Positions 44,694-60,945 of a DNA stretch of 64,000 nucleotides are shown in pieces. Below the pieces are notes generated by a model. That model was not told where the DNA came from, ran no database searches, and saw only the letters and a list, made by a program, of their open reading frames with translations. The position numbers and the translations under genes are program-made. The DNA is taken from assembly GCF_049243985.1 (NCBI RefSeq), contig NC_135383.1:27252442-27316441 (forward strand). Reading direction: 5' to 3'. Numbering within the stretch: the first letter of the stretch is position 1; the number at the start of each line of letters is the position of its first letter. This stretch comes from Paroedura picta. Lineage: Eukaryota > Chordata > Lepidosauria > Squamata > Gekkonidae.

Positions 44694-45178
44694 ACTCACA
44701 GAATCACAGAATCATAGAGTTGGAAGGGGCCATACAGAGCCAGTTTGGTGTAGGGGTTAGCAGTGTGGACTTCTAATCTGGCATGCCAGGTTCGATTCTG
44801 CGCTCCCCCACATGCAGCCAGCTGGGTGACCTTGGGCTCGCCACGGCACTGATAAAACTGTTCTGACCGAGCAGTGATATCAGCACTCTCTCAGCCTCAC
44901 CCACCTCACAGGGTGTCTGTTGTGGGGAGAGGAATGGGAAGGCGACTGTAAGCCGCTTTGAGCCTCCTTCGGGTAGGGAAAAGCGGCATATAAGAACCAA
45001 CTCTTCTTCTTCTTCTAAGTCCAACCCCCTACTCAATGCAGGATCAGCCCAAAGCATCCTAAAGCATCCATCAAAAGTGTGTATCCAACCTTTGCTTCAA
45101 GACTGCCACCTCCTTAGGCAGCCTATTCCAGTGCTGAACACTCTGACTGTGAATTTTTTTTTCCTGATATCTAACCTA
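44694..45178 (-). mobile_element. Younger CR1 3'-end fragment nested in the older CR1
   Basis: From cagaatcacagaatcataga at the left to ttcctgatatctaacctata on the right this is the 3' UTR of the younger CR1 subfamily, interrupted by a SINE at 44738-45015. Older CR1 sequence resumes on both sides: ORF2 start to the left, ORF1 end to the right. Confidence 0.75.
44738..45015 (+). repeat. tRNA-derived SINE, well preserved
   Basis: Head agccagtttggtgtaggggt with B-box-like aggttcgattctg, body gctgggtgaccttgggctcg and tgtaagccgctttgagcctc, tail (ctt)n. RNA polymerase III-type SINE. It sits inside the CR1 3' UTR, splitting ggccatacag from gtccaacccc. It is the best reference here for the SINE split at 45861/58917. 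Confidence 0.85.
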
Positions 45179-45767
45179 TATTGTTTACTTGTCTCTATCT
45201 AATCCACCCCAAATTCCGAATTTACATCTCCTTCCCCTTTGTGTCTAATTTAAAGCCCTCTTCACCAGGTGTCCAAGGGTTCTCCCCCCCAAAAACGTTT
45301 TCTGTCCCTTGTGAGGTGCACGCCGTCTCCTGATAATAGCCCTTCATATTGACATAGTTGACCATGATCCAGAAATCCGAATTGTTCTCGTCGACACCAC
45401 TGACCTAGCCAGTCATTTACTTGCGTAATTTTTCTCTCTATTCCAATGCCTCGGCCACTTACAGGAAGGACTGATGAAAACACAACCTGTGCTCCCGGGT
45501 CCTTTACCTTTTCCCCCAGATCCACAAAGTCTTTTTCAATAAGTTCCATGCTGTGCTGGGCAGTATTATTTGTTCCTACATGGATGAGAAGGAAGGGGTA
45601 ATGGTCTGTAGGCTTGATGAGCCTGTCTTCTCATAATGTGTACAATAACATGTTTAGTCATTTTAACATTTGATTTAGAATCCACTTGTCTTTTCGGCAG
45701 TCCACGGTATCTGTAAAACTTGTTCCCCGTCAGCTTTCTTCAACTTTCACACCTGTACATTCATGTT

Positions 45768-45850
45768 TAGGGCTGCCAGCTCTGGGTTGGGAAATACCTG
45801 GGTACTTTGGGTGTAGAGCCAGGAGACGGTGGGATTTCGAGCAGGAAGAT
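45768..45850. repeat. MITE fragment (GTTGCCAACTCCAGG-type)
   Basis: The string gggctgccagctctgggttg followed by ggaaatacctgggtactttg matches the left part of the foldback family at 3209-3398. Confidence 0.5.
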
Positions 45851-45860
45851 ACGTTATAAA

Positions 45861-45900
45861 GAGCCAGCTTGGTGTAGTGCTTCGGAGTGGGGACTTCTAG
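45861..45900 (+). repeat. tRNA-derived SINE, left half (split by L1)
   Basis: The first 40 bases of a SINE (gagccagcttggtgtagtgc through ggacttctag). The rest is at 58917-59149, after an L1 insertion of 13 kb including its own nested guests. Confidence 0.85.
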
Positions 45901-46438
45901 AGGACTTCCAGTTGGACAATTAAGAGAAAGGTGAAAATATGAAGTACCACTGAATACAACAAAGAGATAATAACTGTGTGGGTAAAAGAACCACTGGAGG
46001 GGAGGAGTTTTACCTTCCAGCTGAGTTTGTTTAAGGCTGCGGGAGGTGAAGAAAGGAATTCAAGGACAGTGAAACAGAATGTTGAGAAAATATCCTCCAT
46101 GAAAAGGAATGTGTGGCAGCTAATGTAAATATTTTTGGCTTTGTGTCTTGATTTGGAATACCTCTGGATTAAATATGTGTGGTCTCTTTAAGAAGGAATA
46201 CAGTATTGGTTTCTCCTAATAAAATTAGAGAGAAATGCAACTAGAAGGAATATATGTCAAGTCCACTTGGAGATTAAGCAGACTGTGAATAAACAAATGA
46301 ATAAAGGCAAAAGCCAACAGAATTACCAGACATCCCTGAGAAGGTTTTCGTTTGCCAGTAAAGGGGACCCAGCCTCCCAAGCCTCTCAGACAAGAAGTGA
46401 TAAGATGAATGAGGAATTAAATGAATGATTAAATGAAT

Positions 46439-47198
46439 TGTTGTTGTTATGTGCGAAGTCGTGTCCGACCCATCGCGACCCCATGGACAATGATCCTCCA
46501 GGCCTTCCTGTCCTCTACCATTCCTCAGAGTCCATTTAAGTTTGCACCTACTGCTTCAGTGACTCCAACCAGCCACCTCATTCTCTGTCGTCCCCGTCTT
46601 CTTTTGCCCTCAATCGCTCCCAGCATTAGGCTCTTCTCCAGGGAGTCATTCCTTCTCATGAGGTGGTCAAAGTATTTGAGTTTCATGGCCTTCTAAGGAG
46701 CAGTCAGGGCTGATCTCCTCTAGGACTGACCGGTTTGTTCGCCTTGCAGTCCAAGGGACTCGCAAGAGTCTTCTTCTCCAGCACCAGAGTTCAAAAGCCT
46801 CAATTCTTTGACGCTCGGCCTTCCTTATGGTCCAACTTTCGCAGCCATACATTGCAACTGGGAAGACCATAGCCTTGACTAAACACACTTTTGTTGGCAG
46901 GGTGATGTCTCTGCTTTTTAGGATGCTGTCTAGATTTGCCATAGCTTTCCTCCCCAGGAGCAAGCGTCTTTTAATTTCTTTGTTGCAGTCCCCATCTGCA
47001 GTGATCTTGGAGCCCAGGAAAATAAAATCTGTCACTATCTCCATTTCTTCCCCATCTATTTGCCAGGAATTGAGAGGGCCGGATGCCATGATCTTTGTTT
47101 TCTTGATGTTGAGTTTCAAGCCAACTTTTGCACTCTCCTCCTTCACCCGCATCAAGAGGCTCTTTAGTTCCTCTTCACTTTCTGCCATTAGAGTGGTC
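46439..47198 (-). mobile_element. BovB/RTE LINE copy 3, 5'-truncated
   Basis: Minus-strand 3' part of BovB ending in (gtt)n read on the plus strand. The open frame 46667-47188 contains MAESEEELKSLLMRVKEESA, FIFLGSKITADGDC and RLLRVPWTARR. A 10-bp duplication ttaaatgaat flanks it (46429-46438 and 47199-47208). Compared with copy 1 it has a gap after the SLEGH codons near 46690. Nested in the L1 5' part. Confidence 0.92.
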
Positions 47199-48270
47199 TT
47201 AAATGAATAATGAATAATAAATTAAATGAATAATGAATGAATAATGTGGAATTAAATGAACAATAAAGCAGATCTTGCAAACGAATACAGAGGCAATTAA
47301 CCGAGTTTGAATATAAAAGAGTTAACCAAAAAACAAGGAGGACTGGGAGAAACAACAAAAAAAATAGTGAAAGATTTGAAAGAAATTAAAAGGAGAATGG
47401 ATAATAATGAACAAACTGTGGATAAACTTGAGGACCAAATGGCCATGCTGGAATATAGACAAAGAAAGCCATGCTGGAATATAGACAAAGGCCCCTACGA
47501 TTCAGGGGTCTACCAGATAAAGATGATATTGTTGATATTAGGAGATTTGTGATAGATGGACTGGCCAAATTACTAGACGTTAATGCAGAATATATGGAAG
47601 ATCAAGTTGACAGTATTTTTGGTTAACTCTGAAAATGCAAAACAACATAAACTTCCTAGAGATTGTCTTGTCCAACTTACCACAAGGAATATTAAAGATC
47701 AAATTCTGCAAGAGCATTATAAAACACTTTTTTGTGTTGCAGGAGAATGCATTAAAACTTTAAAAGATCTTCCAGCAAGGCTTCTGAGGAAAGGTTTATA
47801 ATATTTTGCCCACAGCTTTAAAGAACAAAGGAATAAAATACAGATGGGAGGTACCAGAGGGAATATCCTTCAGTTACAGAAGGAAAAAATATAAGTTTAC
47901 AGAACAGATCAAGACAGAAACTTTCTCGCAAAAATACAAGAAAGAACTTGACCCAGATCCAGAGTTAGGTGGTTAATAACTTTAGTAAGTTTGTGATTTT
48001 TTAAAATTCTACAAATGGGTCTTAGGTTTTTTCATGGAATGCTAATGGGTTCAGTGGGAAAAGCAAACATGGAAGGGTCTTCCCTTATTTGTATAAACAA
48101 AAAGACAATTTAATTTCCTTACAGAAGACACATATACGTAAGACCGATAGAAGGTTGTTGATAAGGAGAAATTTAGGTCTGGAATTTGCTTCTTGTTATG
48201 GGAAGAAAAAGAGATAAGTAATTTTTTATGTAAAAGAGAAACTAAACCCAAAACTTATTTATAGTGATAA

Positions 48271-49005
48271 CTAGGAACAAAGCCCATTTTTAAAAATGGG
48301 CATGTGGAGGGTTGGGGAAAAGGCAGCTCCAGGCTGGGTCCGGAGTTTGCATCGGTGCAAAAGTGCTCCCCGGGCTCCGGAGAGGACGCCTTCCCAGGAG
48401 CCCAGGGAGCTTCCCCCCCCCCGCGCGACTTGCAAAAACACTCCCTAGGCTTCCCCGGGGCCTGGAGAGCCTTTTTACAGGCGGCTGGACTTGCTAAAAG
48501 GCTCCCCAGGCCCCGGGGAGGGCGATCCGTGGCTCGCCTTCCCAGGGCCTGGGGAGCGTTTTTAAAGGCGGCTGGGCTTGCTAAAAAGCTCCCCAGGCCC
48601 CGGGGAGGGCGCTCCGCGGCTCGCTGAGGCACGGATCGTGTTCCCCGGGGCCTGGGGAGCCGTTCTGGGATAGAGGGCAGGGGCCAGCGGGCCTACCTTC
48701 GCTCTCGGCGGCCAGCTGAGTAATGGCTGCCATGGAGCGAAGGTTCGCTCTCGTGGGGGGTGGAGCGGGTTGGGAGGCGCTTTGCGCCTCCCAATTGGTT
48801 GTTGGCCGGGTAAACAACCAATCAGCAGCTGCGCTACTCGCGGCTACTAATTGGCAGATTGAGGCTGGAATTACAAGCGGATTGGGCCCTCCGCTTGTCA
48901 GTCCACGGGAAGGGGCCTATCAGCACCCTTCCTCATCCCATACAGGGCCCACCCTCGGGGCCCTTACTGTTTTATTTCTTCCACTCCGCGAGGAGTGGTT
49001 AAAGA
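48271..49005 (-). mobile_element. Helitron C, non-autonomous, complete (735 bp)
   Basis: On the minus strand: A|TCTTTAACCACTCC at the 5' end with stem ccactcc/ggagtgg (48981-48987, 48992-48998). The 3' end has a 20-nt perfect palindrome gcccatttttaaaaatgggc (48282-48301), spacer and CTAG|T (48271-48274). Removing it rejoins the L1 ORF2 frame exactly (codons for Y-S-D-N-K-G-R-I). Near its 5' side are stems 48770-48780/48784-48794 and 48794-48803/48813-48822, the latter carrying ATTGG and CCAAT. The interior includes an 87-bp tandem duplication (gcggctgg at 48481 and 48568). No Rep/helicase coding. Confidence 0.88.
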
Positions 49006-49102
49006 TAAAGGTAGGATCTTAAAAATTGAGATTGTGGTAGATGGCGTTAAGGTGACTTGTGTTGGTATATATGCACCAAACAACAAAAAAAGCGTGCTTT
49101 TA

Positions 49103-49606
49103 TTAGAAAAAATAGCTGCAAAGTCCGTTCCTAAGAACAGGCTTTGAAAGGGCCTCGCCCTGCCCCCCCACCACCCAGCTTACAGTGGCTTGAGCAACTT
49201 GTAGTAGGGTGGGGACTGGTTAGCTCGTTAGCAGGCCTGGGACAAAGCTCCTTAGTAGGCAGTCAGCAAGCCAGGTTGGAAGTTGTTAGCAAGCCAGAAA
49301 GAGCTCATCAGCAGGCCGGAAGGCGCTAGTTAGCAGGCGTGGAGGTGCTCGTTAGGGGCCTTGAGGGCTCACCCTCTACACCACCACCCTTTGCCCAGGG
49401 CCCTCTCACCTTAACTGCTGATGGCTCCAGGCGCATCTGAGAGCAAAGTGGCTAGCTTCCAGGGATGGAGGGCAGGAGCTGTAGGGGCAGGGCCAATCAG
49501 GGTTTGCTGGCTGCACCCTGATTGGCCCTATTCCATTTCAGACACCCAGGACACACTCCATCCCCCAGGCTGTTTCACAAATATTAAGAGGAACAATGGA
49601 TAAAGA
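49103..49606 (-). mobile_element. Helitron E, non-autonomous, complete (504 bp)
   Basis: On the minus strand: A|TCTTTATCC at the 5' end (49606) and a 3' end with a hairpin around gttcctaagaac (49127-49138 region), then CTAA|T (TTAG at 49103-49106 on the plus strand). Removal rejoins the L1 frame as V-L-L-L-E-N-K-L-L-E. It contains a perfect 14-bp stem gggccaatcagggt (49490-49503 with 49515-49528), again with CCAAT and ATTGG. Non-coding. Confidence 0.82.
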
Positions 49607-50665
49607 TTGGAAAACAAATTACTAGAATTACCCAATGAAGATATGATCTTGATGGGTGACTTTAATGGAGTAATAGATAAAGGATTAGATAGAGACAGTA
49701 TCAAAAAAGTTAACGTAAAAGACAAAAGGGATGGATCACTTCCCCAAAACTTTTACAAGATGATGAGTCAATTAGGTTTGAAGGATATATGGAAAGAGCG
49801 AAATCCAAGACAGAGTATACATACTACTCAAATAGATTTAACTCCAATTCCAGAACTGATATGATTTGGGCAATAACGAGAGTTAGGAACAAAGCTATTG
49901 ATATGGAATTTCATCCTAGGTTCTATTCTCATCATAAAGTGATAGGAATGGTCTATAAAGAGGGCAGAAGGAAAAAGTGGTGATGGAGATGAATGAGAGA
50001 TTAAAAAATATGGAGGTGATAGAAAGTAGTAAAGAAAAAAATAGAGAATATATGGAAATTAACTGGAATAATGATACAAGTATAGGCAATGCGTGCGATG
50101 CTGGGAAAGCATCTATGAGGGGTTTCTTCATCGACCAATTATTAGAAAGAAGAGGGAAAAGAGACAAAAAGAATTACTAGAACTAATTCAGCATAAGGAA
50201 AAACAACTTCAAGTACAGAAATCTATATCAATTGCTAAAGAGATTAATATTATCAAAAAGGAATTGAAAGCAATTTTGGATAAAGAATTTGAGTAGAATC
50301 TGGAGTGTCTCAAACAAAGAACATTTGAGATCTCAAATCGACCTGGGAAATTTTTAGCCTGGAAATTGAAAAAATGTAAAGAAAGCAGAATTATTAACAA
50401 AATTAGGTCTGGGAATGAATTAACATTTGATCCAAGTAAAATTACGAGTGAGTTTGTAATTTTTTTCTCCAATCTTTATAAACAAGAAGAACCTAATATA
50501 GATAAAATTAGAAATTACATTGAACAACAAAAATAAGTTTAACTGAAGAACAGAAGGAAATATTAAATAGTGAAATTAGTTTAGAAGAGTTGGATACAAC
50601 CATTTGTAAGCAAACACTAAATAAATCAGCAGGACCTGATGGTTTGTCAGCAGCTTATTATAAGA

Positions 50666-50927
50666 CTAGTATCACAGCCCATTTTAAACATGGGCTCCCT
50701 CCCAGCAGGAGTGTACCTGCAGGCCGCAAAGCCCTGTTGCTGCCTCTCTCCTCATGGGTGACAATAGAGGCTGCAGCCACAAGGCTTCTAGCAGGTAAGG
50801 AGGGAGGGAGGGAGGGAGCTGGAGAGGGAGGGCCAATCAGGGTGGACCTAGACGGACAGGGCCCTGGATAGTCTCCTCCCAGGAGGCTGTTTCCCAAATA
50901 TATAAGGGAGCTAAATAGTGTTAAGGA
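50666..50927 (-). mobile_element. Helitron D, non-autonomous, complete (262 bp)
   Basis: On the minus strand: A|TCCTTAAC at the 5' end (50927) and a 3' end with stem agcccat/atgggct (50676-50682, 50690-50696), a spacer and CTAG|T (50666-50669). Removal restores L1 RT codons A-Y-Y-K-M-F-K-Q-E-L. It shares the caggctgtttc-type block with Helitron E near its 5' end. The interior has a (ggga)n run. Non-coding. Confidence 0.87.
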
Positions 50928-51189
50928 TGTTTAAACAAGAATTGGTAAAACCTCTACTTGAAGTGATGAACCAGGTACTGAAATTTGGTGAAATACCGAA
51001 CTCATGGAAGGACGCAAATATAACGCTCATACCCAAAGGGAATGTGGATCAAGAGGAAATAGCAAATTTTAGGCCTATATCTCTTTTAAATAATTACTAC
51101 AAAATGTTCATGAGTATATTGGCACAAAGATTGAACAGGGTTCTCGGTGAGTATATCCACAAAGATCAGGCGGGCTTCTTACCAAAAAG

Positions 51190-52432
51190 AACTGAGAGCA
51201 TGTGGAGAGAGATACTGGGGAGTGTTGCTGCTGACCAGGTGAGGCTATTGTGACTGGGTCAGGTGATTGCTGGGAGGATTAAAAGGGGCTGCTCCTCGCC
51301 AGAAGCGTGAGCCGAAGGGTGAGAGACAAAGGGCTCTTGGCCTGTGGCTCTTGGCCTGGGGTTCTTGGCTGAGCAATTAGAATCAGTAGATTATATTTCG
51401 CTAGTGGCTGCATACTTGGTGCCGGCAGGAGAGATTTGGTTTCTGGGACCATGGGATAGGCTTTCTTGAGGAAGGCCTACTAGCATCAGATGAACTGCAC
51501 TAATCGAAGCTGGGAAAGAATGTGTTTGGCAGGAACCTGGGGAGATTCATCAGGAGAGCTTTAAACTGAAGCCACAAGGGGAAGGAGACCGATCGGGGGC
51601 AGCCCAACTGGCAAGGCCAGCTCATAGGGAACCAAAAGTAAAAGGATTCAGATGTCTTTATACTAACGTCTGAGGCATGGGCAATAAGAAGGAAGAGCTG
51701 GAACTTCTCATGCTGATGGATAGGTATGACCTAGTAGGCATCACAGAAACTTGGTGGAATGATTCTCATGACTGGAATGTAATAGTGGATGAATATGAAC
51801 TGTTCAGAAAAAACAGAATAGATCGAAGAGGTGGAGGTGTGGCACTGTATGTGAGGAAAGGGCTTACCTGTCAGGAAATTCTAGTGAAGGAGAGCATATC
51901 TACAGTGGAAAGCATCTGGGTGAAAATAAGCGAGGGGAAAACAAACAGTGTGGTGGTTGGTGTCTGCTACCAACCTCCTGACCAACGAGAGGATGTGGAT
52001 GCTGCACTTTGTGAGCAGCTTGAGAAAATATCCAAGCGGCAGGACCTTGTCATCATGGGTGACTTCAATTTCCCAGATGTGTGCTGGGAAACAAACTCTG
52101 CGAAGCGTCCTCAGTCATGCAAGTTTCTGACCTGCCTGGCTGACAATTTCATTTATCAAATGGTAGATGAATCCACAAGAGGTTTAGCCATACTGGACTT
52201 AATACTGACCAACAGGCAAGAGTTGGTGGATGAGGTGAAGGAGGTGGGGACCCTAGGGGGAAGTGAACATGTCCTCATAGAATTCCTTTTGAGATGGGGA
52301 GCCAAGGAAGCTTGTAGCCAGACGCGGATGTTGGATTTTCGTAGGGCAAACTTTAATAAACTCAGAGACATGATGAGTTTCATATCATGGACGAGAATGC
52401 TGGACTAGATGGCCTGTATGGCCCCTTCCAAC
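51190..52432 (+). mobile_element. CR1 LINE with two internal deletions
   Basis: 5' UTR sequence (gagcatgtggagagagatac onward) is followed by only the last part of ORF1 (51420-51570, esterase end). Next come the ORF2 endonuclease (open frame 51677-52408, [16 protein letters not shown] to LNKLRD) and then, within a few bases, the CR1 3' terminus (ggactagatggcctgtatgg). The entire RT domain is missing, with a junction at a shared gctgga/ttggac. The L1 host also lacks sequence at this spot. Inactive. Confidence 0.82.
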
Positions 52433-53213
52433 TCTATCAACCATCAACCATCTTGATGGTTTTGATAGATTTTGGATGGCATACTTACATGTGGCATGAT
52501 AAAGAGAGGATACATAAAGATTTTAAGAATCATTTTGTAAGAAGAGCCTTACTTCAGACATGGAATAGATATATAGGTGTACCGCACTTTGGATTTCTCA
52601 TAAAGAGAAAGAGTTAAAAGACCAGAAAAGAATATGAGAGATCAGTGGATTAGATACAGAGATATTTTGACTAACTCAAAAGAAGGCATGAAAATGTTGA
52701 GGTGGGAAGAAACGTCTGAGGCAGTGGATGGATGGTTTCAGTACCACCAGGTATATGAATGTTTTAAGAGAGACAAAGCAACGGGTTTTATTTTAAAGAA
52801 ATCCAGATTTGAGATAGAGATAATAGACAAGGTTGAAAAACTTATATCAAAGGCTTATAAAATGCTATTAGAATGGGACACTGAAATGGAAAGTGTTAAA
52901 TTAATTATGGTTAAGTGGGCCATCCAATAAATATGGAGACTTGGGAACACTTATGGAAAAAACAAATTATGTTTTCACATAGTTATGATTTGAGGGAAAA
53001 TTTTTATAAAATGTACTTTAGGTGGAAATTAACTCCGTCAAAATTGGCAAAATGGTCTCAGGGTGTTGACAGGAGATGTTGGAAGTGAAGGATAAATGAA
53101 GGTTACTTTTTCCATATGTGGTTGAGTTGTCCAAGGATGGTCACATTTTGGACTATAATATATGTACAAATTAAGAAGATATTGGAAGTTAACTTCAAAA
53201 AGAAAGCAGAACT

Positions 53214-58044
<4,831 letters not shown>

Positions 58045-58429
58045 CAGAACTATTTCTACTAGGTATAATGAGAGATGAAATACCTAAATAGAGATGAAAT
58101 ACCTAAACAATACCTGTATTGTTATTGTATGCCTTAACAGCATCCAGAATGATGGTAACAAAAGTTTGGAAAACAAAGGAGATCCCATTGCTGGAGGATT
58201 GGATAATGAAACTATTGGATTTTTCAAAAATGGCTAGAATCACATTATTGTTTAAGTACAGAGACTTAGAAAAGTATAAAAATCAATGGAGATCATTTTG
58301 GAATTATTTTGGGAAAACATATATTAATTTGGATTCAGAATCCTCTGTTGAGATTTAAATAGGAGGTTCAGAATGTGTTTATTTGTATTTGTCTCAGTGT
58401 GCAAAAATTATGCAATATGTTGTATAAAG

Positions 58430-58787
58430 CAGTGGTCCCCAACCTTTTTATCACCAGGGACTGGTCAACAGGTGACAATTTTACTGAGGCCGGGGGAGGG
58501 TAGTCTTTTGCCAAGGGACGTCCGCGTCGCCGCCTGAGCCCCTGCTCCACTTGCTTTCCCGCTGGTGCCCCTGACTTCCCGCTGCCCACTGGGGGGGGCG
58601 CTGCCAGCAGCAGCTGTGCAGTGCCACACCAAGGGGGAGCCCCAGCCATGGTGGCCGCTGGAGAGCACCAAAGGTGAGCCAGCGGCAGAGTGGCAGGGCA
58701 GCCCCCGAGGCAGCAGCCGGGGAGGACGAGGAGCCACGGCCTGGTACCGAGTGATCCACGGACTGGACCGGGGGTTGGGGACCACTG
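58430..58787. mobile_element. hAT-type MITE (CAGTGGTCCCCAACC family), 358 bp
   Basis: Left end cagtggtccccaaccttttt, right end ggttggggaccactg, with a perfect 8-bp duplication gtataaag (58422-58429 and 58788-58795). Inserted in the L1 3' UTR. Confidence 0.94.
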
Positions 58788-58916
58788 GTATAAAGTGTTA
58801 CTGGAAGTTTAAACCTGTTATATTGGAAGACTTCAAGATTTATGTTAACTTGGAAATGTATTATTAATAAAGTCACTAATAAAGTGCAAAAGAAAAAAAG
58901 GAATGCGGACTTGTAG

Positions 58917-59149
58917 TCTGGTGACCTGGGTTTGATTCCGTGCTCCTCCACATGCAACCAGCTGGGTGACCTTGGGCTTGCCACAGCACTGATGAAACTG
59001 TTCTGACCGAGCAGTAATACCAGGGCTCTCTCAACCTCACCTGCCTCGCAGGGCGTCTGTTGTTGGGAGAGGAAAGGGAAGGCGAATGTAAGCTGCTTTG
59101 AGACTCCTTCAGGTAGAGAAATGCGGCATATAAGAACCAACTCTTCTTC
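58917..59149 (+). repeat. tRNA-derived SINE, right part
   Basis: Continuation of the SINE begun at 45861: B-box-like gggtttgattccg, gctgggtgaccttgggcttg, tgtaagctgctttgagactc and tail cttcttcttt. The bases 58900-58916 are the duplicated target. Confidence 0.85.
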
Positions 59150-59159
59150 TTTTTCTGTA

Positions 59160-60945
59160 CAGTATAATTTCAAATGAGTAGCCGTGTTGGTCGGAAGTAG
59201 CACAATAAAATCAGAGTCCAGTAGCACCTTTAAGACCAACAAAGATTTATGGAATATGGATACACAAGTTAAACAAGGTTAGCATGAATAGTTAGATAAA
59301 AAACTTATGTCCTTGTTGAGTCCAGGGTATGTCATAGTTTTGAGTGTTGTAATAACTTGCATTTCTGCAGTCTCCCTTTCTAGCCTGTTCTTGAAGTTCC
59401 TTTGCAATAAAACAGCTACTTTCAGGTCCCTTATTGAACGTCCTGGAAGGTTGAATTGTTCCCCTACAGGTTTTTTAATGTCAGATTTGTGTCCATTAAT
59501 TCTTTGGCGGAAAGTCTGACCTGTTTGCCCTATGTAGAGAACAGAAAGACATTGTTGGCGTTTGATACAATGTTGGAAGATGAGCAAGTGAATAAACCTT
59601 TGATGGTGTAGGACGGTGATGTTGTTAGGTCCAGTAATTGTGGCATTGGTAACAAACTTTATGGTAACAAAGTTGGCTCTAGTACTAGTGTCCATGTTCA
59701 CATAAGATGCTGCATTGTTGTGGGTGAGGAGTTTTTTGAGATTGGGGGGCTGCCCGTGTGAAAGGTTTACCCCCCCAGTACTTGGGAAAGAGAACTGTCA
59801 TTATCCAGTAGGGTAGCGATCCCCAACCTGTGGGCCGCGGACCACATGTGGTCCTTCGACTAATTGGAGGTGGGCCTCGAAGGACGCCTTCTTCCCCCCC
59901 CCTCCCGGCCCTTTACTTCATCCCCCCCGGCCCTTTACAATGCACTTCGGGTGTCACTGTCTCCCATCACTCCCAGACAGGACTATCTCGTTGCAGAGAA
60001 ACAAGCTCAGGGTTCCCATTGATTTGTCATTGTCATGAGTTAAAATTTCCATGAAAATAAAATGTTCCTTATGTTCATTGTCTGTATCTTATTTTGAAGG
60101 GATGTTTAAACATTACCATAGCGATCAGAGCGTTAGGGCAGTGATTGAGAGTAGAGGAGTAAACTACCCCCCCACACCGGGCCTCAGCAAAAGGCGTTGA
60201 GTGGTCCCCGGTGAGTGGTCCCCGGCGTTGAGTGGTCCCCGGTGATAAAAAGGTTGGGGACCACTGCAGTAGGGGTTGTAAGTGACTGATGATGTGTTGT
60301 ACTGTCTTGAGCTGAGAGCTATATCTAAGCGCTAGAGGTGTTCTGTTGTTTTCTCTTTTGGATCTGACTTCTAACAGGTGTTCTCTTGGTATCCTTCAGA
60401 CTTTGTTAATCTGTTCCTTGACCTCACTAGCTGGGTACTTTAGTTCCAGAAAGGTTTGTTGTAGATCATTTAGGTGGGAATCTCTATCCATGGGATTGGA
60501 GCAGATGCGGTTGTAATGTAGGTCCTGGCTGTATACAATGGATTGTTTGGTATGTTTAGGATGGCAGAGGCATGCAGGTACGTTTGTCAATCAGTAGGGT
60601 TTTGGTATAAGGTGGTCTCTAGGCATCCATTGTTTATTTTTACAGTAGTGTCCAGAAAATGAATTTTTTGCGTAAATTGGTTCATTGTCAGGTTGATAGT
60701 AGGGTGAAAGTCATTGTATGCCTGGTGGAAAGTATCCAGGGCTTCTTTACCATGTGTCCAGATAAAAATGTCATCAATGAATCACAGGTATATAAGAGGT
60801 GTGAGTGGGTGAGCATTCAGGAAGAGGTTGCTCCAGGTCTGCCATGATATGCAGGTGCCCATTGTTCTGAAGGAGCAAGTCATCACCAAATCTGAAGTGG
60901 TTATGGGTGAGAACAAATTGGCACATAACCACTTCAGATTTGGTG
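59160..60945 (-). mobile_element. Penelope-like retroelement, 3' part with GIY-YIG domain
   Basis: Minus strand. The open frame 59279-59701 contains LYIGQTGQTFRQRINGHKSD and later RDLKVAVLLQRNF, the GIY-YIG nuclease fused to Penelope-type reverse transcriptases. RT remnants lie at 60396-60590 (KHTKQSIVYSQDLHYNRICS, DRDSHLNDLQQTFLELKYP) and at 60650-60905 (FRFGDDLLLQ and an IFIWTHGKEALD-like block). The 3' terminus near 59173 carries the gtgctactggactct and gaccaacacggctactc motifs (minus strand). At the 5' side a perfect 22-bp foldback occurs (60884-60905 with 60924-60945). A hAT MITE interrupts it at 59814-60266. 5'-truncated and inactive. Confidence 0.8.
59814..60266. mobile_element. hAT-type MITE nested in the Penelope-like element, 453 bp
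   Basis: Degenerate left end tagcgatccccaacctgtgg, right end ggttggggaccactg, perfect 8-bp duplication cagtaggg (59806-59813 and 60267-60274). The right part repeats gagtggtccccgg three times. Confidence 0.9.

Larger units (their letters stand above)
42531..45650 (-). mobile_element. Older CR1 LINE, ORF2 and ORF1 parts, with nested insertions
   Basis: Diverged CR1 on the minus strand. RT sequence lies at 42531-42960 (open frame 42507-42779 with YLEFSKAFEKVPHDIF and [14 protein letters not shown]). The RT-linker is at 43415-43849 and the endonuclease at 43969-44699 (DVIGITETWRDNTHNWNIKI, KGGGVAIYVKN). Part of the ORF1 esterase is at 45262-45549 (QVVFSSVLPVSGRGI, SGDGVHLT, with DGVH the block-V motif). 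It is interrupted by a hAT MITE (43080-43400) and by a younger CR1 3' end (44694-45178). Many frame breaks; inactive. Confidence 0.82.

Noticed and set aside
44738-45015. Possible tRNA gene
   Set aside because: A- and B-box-like strings are present but the cloverleaf is not; the body and (ctt)n tail show it is a SINE.
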